From positions 1 through 64,000 of the forward strand of contig NZ_JARGDO010000020.1 of the NCBI RefSeq assembly GCF_029211185.1: 64,000 bases of DNA, read 5' to 3'. The notes beneath the pieces are model-generated. The model did no database searches. It was not told the origin of the DNA and was given only the letters and a program-made list of their open reading frames with translations. Positions 1 through 10,533 of the stretch are shown in pieces (the stretch's first letter is position 1; each line of letters begins with the position of its first letter). A program made the position numbers and the translations under genes. The stretch is from Tessaracoccus caeni. Lineage in GTDB: Bacteria; Actinomycetota; Actinomycetes; Propionibacteriales; Propionibacteriaceae.

Positions 1-97
1 GGGGGGAGGCGGGGGGGGCGGGGGGCCCCCGCGGGGCGGGGGGGGGGGGGCGGGGGGGTGGTGGGTGGGGGGGGGGGGGGGGGGGCCCCCCCCCCCC
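1..97. other. Low-complexity G/C homopolymer at window edge, probable assembly artefact
   Basis: The first 97 bases are almost only G and then C runs, with no codon structure. Normal sequence begins abruptly at about base 98, just before the first gene. Nothing else in the window looks like this, so a contig end or low-quality read tail is more likely than biology. It hides the upstream region of the glycosidase gene, where an antiterminator target would be expected. Confidence 0.7.
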
Positions 98-108
98 AAC
101 ACTACTGA

Positions 109-1569
<1,461 letters not shown>

Positions 1570-1589
1570 CAGGCAAGGGGACTACACAT

Positions 1590-2438
1590 ATGCCTCGGCG
1601 CGAAGGCACCTTGATCAGGGTGCTGAACAACAACGCCGTCATGGTCGAGCTGGATGGCGCGCGCGTCATCCTGCTCGGCCGTGGGCTCGGCTTCGGACGC
1701 CGACTCGGCGACCCGATCGACTATGCCGACGCGTCCGAGGTCTTCACCCCCACCAGCCCCGACGGCTTCTTCGAACTGAGCGAGTTCGTCGCGCAGATCC
1801 CGCTGGAGGTGTTCAGAGTCTCGCGTCGGGCGGTCGACCTCGCTGCTGAGAAGTCGGGGATCAGGCCGAGCCAGGCTCTGCTGCTGTCCATCGCGGACCA
1901 TCTCAACTTCGCCGTCCATCGGGCGCGGGAGGGGATCGTGATCGACTTCCCGCTCAGTTGGGAGGTGCGTCAGCTGTATCCGAACGAGGCCGCGCTCGGC
2001 GAAGCGACGGTGAAGATCGCCCAGGAGGAGTTGGAGGTCGTTCTCGACCCCGACGAGGCCACGGCATTCGCGCTGCATTTCGTCAACGCCCAGTTCGCCA
2101 GCCGCGACATGAGCGGCACCGTCGCCATGACCCGGCTGGTGCAGGGCGTGTTGCAGGCCGTGAAGACCGGGCTCGGGGCGCGCGCGGTGGCCGATCCGAT
2201 GGCCATGGCCCGCTTCGTCACCCATCTGCGCTACCTTTACGCGCGCGTCGCCGATGAGAAGCAGCATCGCGACGACGGCCCCGTGCTGATCACCGCCAAC
2301 TATGCGCCGGAGGTGGATGCGGCGGCGACCCTGGTACAGACGGTCCTGGAGCAGGACACCGGGCCGCTCACCCAGGCGGAGTTGAGCTATGTGAAGCTCC
2401 ATATCGCGCGGCTCAACGCGGTGCAGGCTGATTCCTAA
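1590..2438 (+). CDS. BglG/LicT-family transcription antiterminator
   Basis: A 282-residue protein. Residues 1-55 form the co-antiterminator RNA-binding domain (RVLNNNAVMVE, LLGRGLGFGRRLGD), followed by two PTS regulation domains. Conserved PRD histidines are visible in DHLNFAVHRA and FALHFVNAQ (PRD1) and in FVTHLRYLYAR and YVKLHIARL (PRD2). In this family PTS phosphorylation of these histidines controls dimerisation and binding to a ribonucleic antiterminator that overlaps a terminator in the target mRNA. It sits 20 bases downstream of the GH1 gene and presumably controls it. The RNA target would be upstream of base 136 and is lost in the artefactual G/C run. Confidence 0.92.
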   Translation: MPRREGTLIRVLNNNAVMVELDGARVILLGRGLGFGRRLGDPIDYADASEVFTPTSPDGFFELSEFVAQIPLEVFRVSRRAVDLAAEKSGIRPSQALLLSIADHLNFAVHRAREGIVIDFPLSWEVRQLYPNEAALGEATVKIAQEELEVVLDPDEATAFALHFVNAQFASRDMSGTVAMTRLVQGVLQAVKTGLGARAVADPMAMARFVTHLRYLYARVADEKQHRDDGPVLITANYAPEVDAAATLVQTVLEQDTGPLTQAELSYVKLHIARLNAVQADS

Positions 2439-2522
2439 TTTGGGAAACACCGACGCCGACCGGTAGAGTTGGCGGTCGGTCATGACGAGATCAGGCTCGG
2501 CTCCGGAGAAGGGAATCCTGCC

Positions 2523-3071
2523 ATGAGAACCGAACATCGCCATCCCGACCGTCGCTCACCGTTGGTCCTCGAGACCCACGACGTGGTGCGCCAGGCCGGA
2601 ACGATGAAGGAACTCACGGCGGTGGTACCGGCTCCTGCCGAACTCGGTACCGGCGTGATCGGAGTACCAGAGGGCTCGGACATCAGCTTGAATCTCAGGC
2701 TGGAGGCCGTGGTCGACGGCATCCTGGTGGGGGGAACCGCAGACGTGTTTTTGCACGGCTCGTGTTCCCGTTGCCTGGGCGACATCGATTACGATCAGAG
2801 CTTCGACCTCCGGGAACTCTACTTCTACCCCGGTAAAGCGGTGGATGAAGAGGATTCCCAGGTGGTCGAGGAGACGATCGATCTCGAAGTCGCACTGCGG
2901 GACGCCGTGGTACTCGAGTTGCCCTTCACGCCGCTGTGCGACGAGGATTGTTTGGGTCTGTGCCCCGATTGCGGGTTCAATCTGAACGACGATCCGGAGC
3001 ATGGTCACGGGGACAAGATCGATCCCCGTTGGGAGAAGCTCTCGGGCCTCGCCGACGTGCAAGACAATTAG
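2523..3071 (+). CDS. DUF177 (YceD-like) protein
   Basis: A 182-residue protein of the DUF177 family. It has a CSRC pair near residue 80 and a C-terminal cysteine cluster (CDEDCLGLCPDCG) that resembles a metal-binding knuckle. In bacteria this family is encoded immediately before rpmF, as here (34 bases to rpmF), and its E. coli member has been linked to 23S rRNA maturation or accumulation. I chose the ATG at 2523 because CGGAGAAGGG precedes it. The frame is open back to 2469, but no family-like sequence lies there. DUF177-rpmF-rnc-mutM is a conserved actinobacterial order. Function in this organism is inferred. Confidence 0.85.
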   Translation: MRTEHRHPDRRSPLVLETHDVVRQAGTMKELTAVVPAPAELGTGVIGVPEGSDISLNLRLEAVVDGILVGGTADVFLHGSCSRCLGDIDYDQSFDLRELYFYPGKAVDEEDSQVVEETIDLEVALRDAVVLELPFTPLCDEDCLGLCPDCGFNLNDDPEHGHGDKIDPRWEKLSGLADVQDN

Positions 3072-3105
3072 TTAGACGAATCACTCTCGTTCCAAGGAGA
3101 AGACC

Positions 3106-3297
3106 GTGGCCGTTCCGAAGCGGAAGATGTCGCGCAGCAACACCCGTTCCCGCCGTTCGCAGTGGAAGACGTCCGTGGTGCCCACCGTCACCTGCGTGAA
3201 CCCCGCCTGCCGTGAGCAGCACCTCTCGCACACCGCCTGCCCGAGCTGCGGCCAGTACGGCCCGCGCGGCTCGCGCCGCCAGGTGCTCGAGGCCTGA
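3106..3297 (+). CDS. rpmF: 50S ribosomal protein L32
   Basis: A 63-residue basic protein with the L32 N-terminus (AVPKRKMSRSNTRSRRSQWK) and a zinc-ribbon arrangement (CVNPAC and CPSC). It is a structural component of the large ribosomal subunit. The start is GTG with AAGGAGAAG about six bases upstream. Its TGA stop (3295-3297) overlaps the only plausible upstream start of the next gene, a CTG at 3294, which suggests translational coupling to rnc. Confidence 0.97.
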   Translation: MAVPKRKMSRSNTRSRRSQWKTSVVPTVTCVNPACREQHLSHTACPSCGQYGPRGSRRQVLEA

Positions 3298-3977
3298 GTA
3301 ACACGCTGAAGAACCAGCTGGTTGAGCTGGGCGTCGAGGTCGACGCCCAGCTTTTCGAGTTGGCTTTGACCCACCGTTCCTACGCTTTCGAGAACGGCGG
3401 GATTCCCAGCAACGAGCGCCTGGAGTTCCTGGGCGACGCGGTGCTGCAGATCGTGGTGACCGAGCACCTGTACCACTCGTTTCCCGAGCTGGCCGAGGGT
3501 CAGTTGGCCAAGCTGCGCGCCAGCGTCGTCAACACCCAAGCCCTGGCGGGCGTCGCCCGCGGCCTTGGCATCGGTTCCCTGATCAAACTGGGTCGGGGGG
3601 AGCAGCTCACCGGCGGGGCCGACAAGGCCTCGATCCTGGCCGACACCACCGAGGCGATTATCGGCGCGATCCACGTCTCTCACGGTGCCGAGGTGTCGCA
3701 TCGCTTCGTGCACGCGCTCTTCGATCCGCTGATGGAGGCCGCCGAGGCGCGCGCCGACTATCTGGATCACAAGACGGCGGTGCAAGAGGTGTGTGCGCGT
3801 CGTGGATGGGAGCCGCCGCGCTACGTGGTCGAGGGCACCGGCCCCGATCACATGCGCACCTTCACGGCCGAGGTGATCATCGATGGTGTTCCGCGCGGGC
3901 GGGGCGTCGCATCGTCCAAGAAACACGCTGAACAGTTGGCCGCGCGACAGGCCTATCAGAAACTCAGCGATGCCTGA
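3294..3977 (+). CDS. rnc: Ribonuclease III
   Basis: Double-strand-specific endoribonuclease. The RNase III signature [12 protein letters not shown] and the downstream acidic residues (DTTEAIIGA) are present, followed by a dsRNA-binding domain ([17 protein letters not shown] to [18 protein letters not shown]). Family members start about 20-25 residues before the LALTHRSYA motif. In this frame no ATG, GTG or TTG exists between the stop at 3213 and the TTG at 3360, which would cut off helix 1 and begin inside the conserved motif. The CTG at 3294 restores the expected N-terminus ([20 protein letters not shown]), overlaps the rpmF stop by four bases, and has AGGTG eight bases upstream. I therefore place the start there; the alternative is TTG 3360 (205 residues). 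Confidence 0.85.
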   Translation: MSNTLKNQLVELGVEVDAQLFELALTHRSYAFENGGIPSNERLEFLGDAVLQIVVTEHLYHSFPELAEGQLAKLRASVVNTQALAGVARGLGIGSLIKLGRGEQLTGGADKASILADTTEAIIGAIHVSHGAEVSHRFVHALFDPLMEAAEARADYLDHKTAVQEVCARRGWEPPRYVVEGTGPDHMRTFTAEVIIDGVPRGRGVASSKKHAEQLAARQAYQKLSDA

Positions 3978-4812
3978 ATTGCCCGAGGTGGAGGTCGTCC
4001 GTCGTGGACTGACCACCCACCTGGTCGGGCGCCGCGTCGTTGGCACCGAGGTTCTCCACCCCCGCCCCGTGCGCACTCATCCCGGCGGTCCTGCCGGCTT
4101 CGTTCACGACGTGAGCGGCCGCGGCGTCGACGAGGTGCGCCGGCGTGGCAAATACCTCTGGCTCGTTCTCGGTGACGACGCCGTCATCGTGCATCTGGGC
4201 ATGAGTGGGCAGTTCCGGGTCAATCAGCCCGGCGACGAGTTGGTGCCCAACACCCGCGTCCTCTTCCGGCTGGACGACGGCACCGAGCTGCGCTTCGTCG
4301 ACCAGCGGATGTTCGGCGGATTGGAATGGCGTCCCGGCGAGGCGATCTGCCCGGTGCCGCACATCGCGCTCGACCCCTTCGATCCGGCCTTCGACGCGCG
4401 GGCCGCAGCGCAGAGGCTCCGCGCGCGTCGGACCACCGTCAAAAGGGCGCTCCTGGATCAGGGGTTGGTGAGCGGTATCGGCAACATCTACGCCGACGAG
4501 ACCCTGTGGCGAACCCGCCTCCACTACGACACCCCGACGGCGACGCTGGGCCCCCGCAAGGCGGTGACGCTGCTGCGCACCGCGGGCGAAGTGATGGCCG
4601 AGGCGCTCGACCAGGGCGGCACGTCGTTCGATTCCTTATACGTCCACGTCAACGGTGAATCGGGCTACTTCGCCCGCTCGCTGGACGCCTACGGCCGGGA
4701 GGGCCTGCCCTGCAACAGGTGCGCCACCCCGATCGTGCGCCGCAGCTTCATGAACCGCAGCTCCTACCTCTGCCCGCGCTGCCAGCGGGTCCAGGAGCCT
4801 CGAGGCTTCTAG
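3970..4812 (+). CDS. mutM: Formamidopyrimidine-DNA glycosylase
   Basis: A 280-residue base-excision repair enzyme that removes 8-oxoguanine and formamidopyrimidines. The catalytic N-terminus MPELPEVE is intact (Pro2 is the Schiff-base nucleophile, Glu3 is catalytic). The beta-lyase region RRRGKYLW and a C-terminal zinc finger (CNRC and CPRC) are visible. The ATG at 3970 lies inside the end of rnc (8-base overlap), so the two are probably co-translated. The open frame upstream to 3883 is the shadow of rnc. Confidence 0.97.
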   Translation: MPELPEVEVVRRGLTTHLVGRRVVGTEVLHPRPVRTHPGGPAGFVHDVSGRGVDEVRRRGKYLWLVLGDDAVIVHLGMSGQFRVNQPGDELVPNTRVLFRLDDGTELRFVDQRMFGGLEWRPGEAICPVPHIALDPFDPAFDARAAAQRLRARRTTVKRALLDQGLVSGIGNIYADETLWRTRLHYDTPTATLGPRKAVTLLRTAGEVMAEALDQGGTSFDSLYVHVNGESGYFARSLDAYGREGLPCNRCATPIVRRSFMNRSSYLCPRCQRVQEPRGF

Positions 4813-4884
4813 CTCGGATCCACCGATCCTCGCCTACTCAAGCAGGTAAGCTGCCCGAAACCGGCGTCGTCAAGGCAGGAACCC

Positions 4885-5442
4885 ATGGACACCTCTCGCG
4901 CGCCCGCCCTTCTGATCCCCGTCGCAGCGTTGGCGTTCGTGATCGCCCAACTCGTGTTTGAGCATCTCAACGGCGGGGTGAAGACGCACTACCTGCTCGC
5001 GAGCGACGGGCTTCCTGGGTTCTCGAACTGGCTAGGACTAGCCATTTTGCCGCTGCTCGGAGTGGTTCTCTTTCTGAGGGTCCGCAGACTGCAGCGCGTG
5101 ACGGGAGAGCCCCGCTTCCCGGTGTCGCTCCTGATCCCGTTGTTCGGGTCGCTCGCGTATGGAGCGGTTCTCGCGACCTCCTTTCATCTCGGCGCCTCCG
5201 ACACGGTCCTCCTGGTCGTCGCCGGCTTGCTGGTTCCGATCGCCCTCGCGCTCCCGGTGTATCGCGCGGAGTACATCCTTGGTTTCGTCGTCGGTATGAC
5301 GCTGGTCTTCGGCCCGGTCATCCCTCTGCTCATCGCGCTCGTGCTGGCCCTCGTATCGTTCGTGATTCGTGGGGCGGCGCGCTTCGTGGCGTCGGTGGTG
5401 CGTGGCCGGGCGCGACGACACACCACTAACATCGAGACATGA
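4885..5442 (+). CDS. Conserved hypothetical integral membrane protein
   Basis: A 185-residue hydrophobic protein with about five predicted membrane segments (first near residues 8-25, then about 45-66, 80-103, 105-125, 133-163) and a basic, cytoplasmic-looking C-terminus (RGRARRH). I do not recognise a family. Its TGA overlaps the ATG of the GNAT gene (ATGA), so the two form a translationally coupled pair. An AGGAACCC stretch precedes the ATG. Confidence 0.75.
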   Translation: MDTSRAPALLIPVAALAFVIAQLVFEHLNGGVKTHYLLASDGLPGFSNWLGLAILPLLGVVLFLRVRRLQRVTGEPRFPVSLLIPLFGSLAYGAVLATSFHLGASDTVLLVVAGLLVPIALALPVYRAEYILGFVVGMTLVFGPVIPLLIALVLALVSFVIRGAARFVASVVRGRARRHTTNIET

Positions 5443-5948
5443 CGATCGAGCTGCGCCCGCTGACCCACGAAGACGCCGAAGCCCACTGCGCCGGCGAGGA
5501 CGAGGAGACCGTGCGGTGGCTCACCGGCGACTACGGCACCGTCGAGGGCACGCGCGCCTACTTCGATGTTCTGGCAGACAACGCGGCGGCGGGCCGCGGT
5601 AAGCGCGGCTTCGGCGTCTGGCGCGACGGGCGTCTCGCCGGGTATGTCGATTTCGATCCCGACAACGGCGACGGACTGGAGCCAGGGGATGTAAACCTCT
5701 CGTACGCCGTCCATCCTTGGGCTCGCGGAACGGGCGTGGCGTCCGAGGCGGTCCTGGCCGTCTGCCAGCGTCTGCGGGAGCAGGGGATCGGGAGTCGGGC
5801 GGCGATTCGCGTCGAGCCGGACAACGTCCCCTCGGTGCGCGTGGCGGAGAAGTGCGGCTTCCGTTACGTCCACCGCTTCGTATCCTCCACCGACACCCAT
5901 GCCGACGGATCGCCCGCTCTCCTGAGCCTCTACGTTCTCGACCTCTGA
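5439..5948 (+). CDS. GNAT-family N-acetyltransferase (RimJ/RimL-like)
   Basis: A 169-residue GNAT acyltransferase. The acetyl-CoA pyrophosphate loop HPWARGTGVASEAV matches the family R/QxxGxG/A motif. The C-terminal EPDNVPSVRVAEKCGFRYV is the typical N-x-S-x-x-x-x-K-x-GF element of RimJ/RimL-like members, which acetylate protein N-termini or small amines. The acceptor cannot be read from sequence. Translation is coupled to the upstream membrane protein by a four-base ATGA overlap. Confidence 0.88.
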   Translation: MTIELRPLTHEDAEAHCAGEDEETVRWLTGDYGTVEGTRAYFDVLADNAAAGRGKRGFGVWRDGRLAGYVDFDPDNGDGLEPGDVNLSYAVHPWARGTGVASEAVLAVCQRLREQGIGSRAAIRVEPDNVPSVRVAEKCGFRYVHRFVSSTDTHADGSPALLSLYVLDL

Positions 5949-5982
5949 GAGCCCTCCTGGCTGTTGCCGCACCTCCTCCACC

Positions 5983-6112
5983 ACGACGGTTCGTGCGTAG
6001 ATCGGCCCAAGGTCGGGCCACGAGCTTTTCGTGGTTCCGCTCAACGATGACTACTATTTCGTGGTGGCAAGCCGGCGATACCTCAGCGCGTCGCGGCGTC
6101 ACGAACCGTCGT
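5983..6112 (+). repeat. Long-range 13-bp inverted repeat plus internal hairpin in leader of gtrA-like gene
   Basis: The arm ACGACGGTTCGTG at 5983-5995 is exactly complementary to 6100-6112, 104 bases away. Between them a separate hairpin (CCACGA, five-base loop, TCGTGG) occupies 6018-6034. The pair lies in the 208-base gap before the GtrA-like gene. It could fold the leader RNA or be chance in GC-rich DNA. No T-tract follows. Confidence 0.4.
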
Positions 6113-6156
6113 TGCTACCTGTGCCGGCGGTGTCACCGAGTCCCGAGGAGCATCCG

Positions 6157-6729
6157 ATGAACGCGTTCGTCGCCAAGTACGGCCGGTCGATGCGCCAGTT
6201 CATCAAGTTCGGCATCGTCGGCGGCTCAGGTGTGCTGGTCAACATGATCGTCACCGTCGTGATGAACAAGCTGCACGGCGGGACGATCAACGCGCAGAAC
6301 ATCTTGTTCTCGATCCCCGGCACGCCGTTCAACGTGCGTTTCACAGCGGTGGTGTGGGTGGTCGCCTTCCTGGTGGCCAACCTCTGGAACTTCCAGCTCA
6401 ACCGCGGCTGGACCTTTCGCTCCAGCAAGGCGGCCGGCTGGTGGAGCGAGTTCTGGCCCTTCCTCGCCGTGGGCAGCGTCGCCGCCGCCGTCGGCCTGAT
6501 CATCAAGATCCTGCTCACCAACCCCGCCAGTCCGGTGTATCTGCCCGAGCCGTACTTCCACGAGGAGGCGGGTATTCACTCACGGGAGTACTGGTCGCAG
6601 CTGATCGCCATCGTGGTGACCATGCCGATCAACTTCGTGGTCAACAAGCTGTGGACCTTCCGCGCCGTGCGCAGCTCAGCGCTCGCGGCCGCAGCTGCGG
6701 CTGAGGCCGCGGAGGAAGCGCGCCCCTAA
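6157..6729 (+). CDS. GtrA-family membrane protein
   Basis: A 190-residue protein of the GtrA/DPMS-associated family: FIKFGIVGGSGVLVNM at the first membrane helix, NLWNFQLNRGWTFRS after the second, and MPINFVVNKLWTFR at the C-terminal helix pair. These small four-helix proteins take part in moving lipid-linked sugars across the membrane for cell-surface glycosylation. The ATG at 6157 has GAGGAG six bases upstream; the frame is open to 6031, but that part is not family-like. The region between helices three and four (about residues 115-140) is longer than usual. It ends two bases before smc. Confidence 0.85.
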   Translation: MNAFVAKYGRSMRQFIKFGIVGGSGVLVNMIVTVVMNKLHGGTINAQNILFSIPGTPFNVRFTAVVWVVAFLVANLWNFQLNRGWTFRSSKAAGWWSEFWPFLAVGSVAAAVGLIIKILLTNPASPVYLPEPYFHEEAGIHSREYWSQLIAIVVTMPINFVVNKLWTFRAVRSSALAAAAAAEAAEEARP

Positions 6730-6731
6730 CC

Positions 6732-9700
6732 ATGTATCTCAAGAAGCTGACGCTGCGCGGATTCAAGTCGTTCGCCTCCGCGACGACGTTGGTCTTCGAG
6801 CCCGGCATCACCTGCGTCGTCGGTCCGAACGGATCCGGCAAGTCCAACGTCGTGGACGCCCTCAGCTGGGTGATGGGCGAGCAAGGCGCCAAGTCGCTGC
6901 GCGGCGGCAAGATGGAGGACGTCATCTTCGCCGGCACCTCTACCCGGGCGCCGCTCGGGCGAGCCGAGGTGGAGCTCACCATCGACAACTCCGACGGCGC
7001 GCTGCCGATCGAGTACACCGAGGTGACGATCACCCGGACGATGTTCCGCAGCGGCGGGTCCGAGTACGCGATCAACGGGGCGACCGCGCGCCTGCTCGAC
7101 GTGCAGGAACTGCTGAGCGACTCCGGCATCGGACGCGAGATGCACGTCATCGTCGGGCAGGGGCAGCTCGACGCCATCCTGACCGCCACTCCGGAGAGCC
7201 GTCGCGGGTTCATCGAGGAAGCCGCCGGCGTGCTCAAGCATCGCAAGCGCAAGGAGCGAGCGCTGCGCAAGCTGGAGGCCACCAAATCCAACCTGGAGCG
7301 CATCGGCGACCTGGTCTCCGAGCTGCGTCGCCAGCTTCGTCCGCTCGGACGACAGGCTGAAGCCGCGCGGAAGGCGGCCGTCATCCAGGCCGAGCTGCGC
7401 GACGCCAAGGCGCGTCTGCTGGCCGACGATCTGTCCCAGGCCCAGCGCGAACTGGCCGCGGATCTGGCCGACGAACGCGTTCAGGCCGAGGCGATGGCAC
7501 GGGCCGAGGCGGCGATGAAGGCTGCCGCGCGGGCCGAGGACGAGGCAGAGGAGCGGCTCAGGGAGTCCTCTCGCGAGTTCGATCGTGCGCAGGAGGGCTA
7601 CTACGCGATGGCTGGGCTGCGGGAGCGCATCTCGACGACGCGCACCATCGCGGCAGAGCGCGCGCGCCTGGCGGTGGAGCCGGTCCAGGCTGCGACGGGC
7701 GGACGTGATCCCGAGTCCCTTGAACGCGACGCGGCGGAGATCCGGGCCAGGGAGCAGGAGCTGCGCGCCGCCGCGGAGGTGGCGCGAGAGCGCTTGGCTC
7801 GGGCCACGGAGTTCCGGGCCGAGGCGGAGCAGCGTCATGCCGCAGCGGAGAAGGCGTACAACGCCGCCCTGCGCGCCGTCGCGGATCGACGGGAAGGCCG
7901 GGCGAAGCTGGCGGGCCGGGTGTCGTCGGCCAAGTCCCGGGTGGAGGCCGCGGAGGACGAGATCGGCCGGCTCCAGGTGCGTCAGCAGGAGGCGCGGGAC
8001 CGGGCTGTTCAGGCCGCTGATCGGTATCGCGGCACCGAGACGTCGCTGGCCGACCTGGGCCACAGCGAGTCCACGCTCGATTCCGATTATGAGGCGGCGC
8101 TCGCGGTGGCGGAGCGCATCGATGAGGAACTCGCCGCACTGCGGCAGGCCGAGGCGGAGGCCCAGCGGGCCAAGGCAGGGTTGGACGCGCGCGTCGAGGC
8201 ATTGCGGCTGCTCACTGAGCGCCGCGATGGGGGAGCGGCGCTGCTGGAACGCGACGACGTGCTGGGATCGCTCAGCGGGCTGGTCGCCGTCGAGGACGGC
8301 TGGGAGGCCGCCATCGCGGTGGCCCTCGGCGCAGCCGCTGAGGCTGTCGTCGTCAGCGATCGCTCGCGGGCCGGGCGGGCGTTGACGGAGTTGGCCGACG
8401 GCGACCTGGGCCGGGCGACGATGCTCGTCGCCGGCCTCGAGGAAGCGCCGGAGCGTGCGGCAGCTGCGGGAGCATCCGCCGTGAGTCGGATCACGGCGCC
8501 CGCCGAGCTGAGGGGTGCGCTGTCGTGGCTGCTGCGCGACGTCGTGCTGGTCGAGGATTCAGAGGCCGCCGAAGAGGTGGTGGAACGGCACCCCGAGCTG
8601 ACCGTTGTCACTCGCTCCGGTGACGTGTTCTCGGCCTGGCTGGTGGCGGGTGGAGCCGTGGAGGGGCCATCGCTGATCGAGGTGCAGGCACAGCTGGCCA
8701 CGGCCGAGGAGGATCGCGACGCGCTGGGCCACGAGCTGGACCGGATGCGCTTCGCCTCGGAGAAGCTGAGCGACGCGCTGGCCGAAGCCCGAGGCAAGGA
8801 ACAAGACCTGCTGGCCCAGTTGCACGCGTCGGATGCGGAGCTGGCGGCGGTGGCCGATCGGCTGAACGCGCTGCGCCAGGCCCAGGCCGCCGCCGAGCGC
8901 GAGGCCGAGCGTCACGGCACCGCGATCGAGGCTGCTGAGCGCAACCTGGCGTCGGCACGGGAGTCGCTGGCCGAGCTGGAGGCGAGGCTGGTCGAGGTGG
9001 AGTCGGAGGGCGAGGTCGCCGAGCCCGATTCGACCGAGCGAGACGAGCTGGCCGTCGGTGCGCGCATCGCCCGGCAGAAAGAGATGGACGAGCGCCTGGC
9101 GGTGAGCGCGGCCGAGGAACAGGCCAAGTCGCTCACAGGTCGGGCCGATGCGCTGCTGCGCGCCGCACGTCAGGAGCGCGACGCCCGGGCCAAAGCCAAG
9201 GCCAGGGCCGAGCGCCGGAGGGTGGAGGCGCAGATCGCCGAGGCGGTGCGCGAGGCCGCCACGGAACTCGCGGTCCGCGTCGGCGCGGCCGTGGAGCGCG
9301 CCCAGGAAGCGCGCGACGCCGCTGATCGCGCTCGAGGAGCGGCCGAGCAGGCGGCAGCCGAGACCCGGAGGGCCGCGAAGACGGCCAACGCCCAGTTCGA
9401 CGAGCTGCAGCGCGGTGCCCACCGCGACGAGATGGCCCGCATCGAGCGCCGGATGCGCGTCGAGCAGCTCGCCGAGAAGGCGATGGGTGAGCTCGGCCTC
9501 GAGCCGGAGGAGTTGATCGCGGAGTACGGTCCCGAGCTGCCCGTGCCGGTGCTCACCCGCCCGGACGGCTCCGCCCTCACCGAGGACGACGAGACGCCAG
9601 AGCCCGTGCCCTACGACCGGGCCGAGCAGACCGCGCGGCTGCGTCGCAACGAGAAGGCGCTGGCCCTGCTGGGCCGGGTCAATCCGCTGGCGTTGGAGGA

Positions 9701-10259
9701 GTTCGACGCGATGTCGGAGCGCCATCAATTCCTCGCCGAGCAGCTCGACGACCTGCACCGCACCCGCTCCGACCTGATGGACATCATCGCCGAGGTCGAC
9801 GCCAGGGTGCAGGAGGTGTTCGAGACCGCCTACCGCGACGTGGAGATCGCCTTCAACGAGGTGTTCTCGCGCCTGTTCCCCGGAGGCGAGGGGCGCCTGA
9901 TTCTGACCGATCCCGGCGACTGGCTCACCACCGGGGTCGACGTCGAAGCCCGTCCGGCCGGTAAGCAGGTCAAGCGGCTGTCGTTGCTGTCCGGCGGCGA
10001 GCGCTCGCTGGTGGCGGTGGCCTTCCTCTTCGCCCTGTTCATCGCGCGCCCCAGCCCCTTCTACATCCTCGACGAGGTGGAGGCCGCGCTCGACGACACC
10101 AACCTCGGTCGGCTGCTCACCATCTACGAGGAGCTGCGCTCCAACTCCCAGCTTCTGGTGATCACCCATCAGAAGCGCACCATGGAGATCGCCGACTCGC
10201 TGTACGGCGTCAGCATGCGCGGCGACGGCATCTCCACCGTCGTCAGCCAGCGGCTGTGA
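6732..10259 (+). CDS. smc: Chromosome segregation protein SMC
   Basis: A 1175-residue SMC ATPase of standard length. Walker A GPNGSGKSN is near residue 35. Two long heptad-rich coiled coils (about 165-490 and 665-985) flank a hinge domain (about 500-650). The C-terminal head has the signature LLSGGERSL and Walker B FYILDEVEAALD. With ScpA/ScpB (not in this window) it organises and segregates the chromosome. The ATG at 6732 is two bases after the GtrA-like stop, which suggests co-transcription. The Ala/Arg/Glu-rich coiled coils produce many spurious frames on both strands. Confidence 0.98.
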   Translation: MYLKKLTLRGFKSFASATTLVFEPGITCVVGPNGSGKSNVVDALSWVMGEQGAKSLRGGKMEDVIFAGTSTRAPLGRAEVELTIDNSDGALPIEYTEVTITRTMFRSGGSEYAINGATARLLDVQELLSDSGIGREMHVIVGQGQLDAILTATPESRRGFIEEAAGVLKHRKRKERALRKLEATKSNLERIGDLVSELRRQLRPLGRQAEAARKAAVIQAELRDAKARLLADDLSQAQRELAADLADERVQAEAMARAEAAMKAAARAEDEAEERLRESSREFDRAQEGYYAMAGLRERISTTRTIAAERARLAVEPVQAATGGRDPESLERDAAEIRAREQELRAAAEVARERLARATEFRAEAEQRHAAAEKAYNAALRAVADRREGRAKLAGRVSSAKSRVEAAEDEIGRLQVRQQEARDRAVQAADRYRGTETSLADLGHSESTLDSDYEAALAVAERIDEELAALRQAEAEAQRAKAGLDARVEALRLLTERRDGGAALLERDDVLGSLSGLVAVEDGWEAAIAVALGAAAEAVVVSDRSRAGRALTELADGDLGRATMLVAGLEEAPERAAAAGASAVSRITAPAELRGALSWLLRDVVLVEDSEAAEEVVERHPELTVVTRSGDVFSAWLVAGGAVEGPSLIEVQAQLATAEEDRDALGHELDRMRFASEKLSDALAEARGKEQDLLAQLHASDAELAAVADRLNALRQAQAAAEREAERHGTAIEAAERNLASARESLAELEARLVEVESEGEVAEPDSTERDELAVGARIARQKEMDERLAVSAAEEQAKSLTGRADALLRAARQERDARAKAKARAERRRVEAQIAEAVREAATELAVRVGAAVERAQEARDAADRARGAAEQAAAETRRAAKTANAQFDELQRGAHRDEMARIERRMRVEQLAEKAMGELGLEPEELIAEYGPELPVPVLTRPDGSALTEDDETPEPVPYDRAEQTARLRRNEKALALLGRVNPLALEEFDAMSERHQFLAEQLDDLHRTRSDLMDIIAEVDARVQEVFETAYRDVEIAFNEVFSRLFPGGEGRLILTDPGDWLTTGVDVEARPAGKQVKRLSLLSGGERSLVAVAFLFALFIARPSPFYILDEVEAALDDTNLGRLLTIYEELRSNSQLLVITHQKRTMEIADSLYGVSMRGDGISTVVSQRL

Positions 10260-10263
10260 TCGT

Positions 10264-10335
10264 CCACGCTCTTTGAGGTGCGGAGGCGTAGGGCGAGGAA
10301 CGAGCCCCGAAGTCGAAGCCTCGAAAAGAGCGTGG
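10264..10335. repeat. REP-like palindromic element, copy A
   Basis: CCACGCTCTTTGAGG at the left pairs with CCTCGAAAAGAGCGTGG at the right, leaving a two-base bulge and a roughly 40-base middle. The same core (CTCTTTGAGGTGCG and CCTCGAAAAGAG) recurs at 52.3-53.1 kb. It lies five bases after the smc stop and may act as a terminator or 3'-end stabiliser. Confidence 0.75.
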
Positions 10336-10533
10336 AGGAGGTGTTCCGCGCTCGCCCTGATTGTCGGGTTACTGGACGAAGGTCGGGGCGAGGAGAGGGG
10401 CGATCTGGACGAAGATCCAGACTTTGTTCGCCTTTACCACGCCACGCCGTGCGAGGGGTGGAAATCGGGAAAATCTCGGGCAGGATTGTCCCCGCTGTCC
10501 CCTCCGTCTCGGTCTCCCCTAGGAGTGAGTGCC

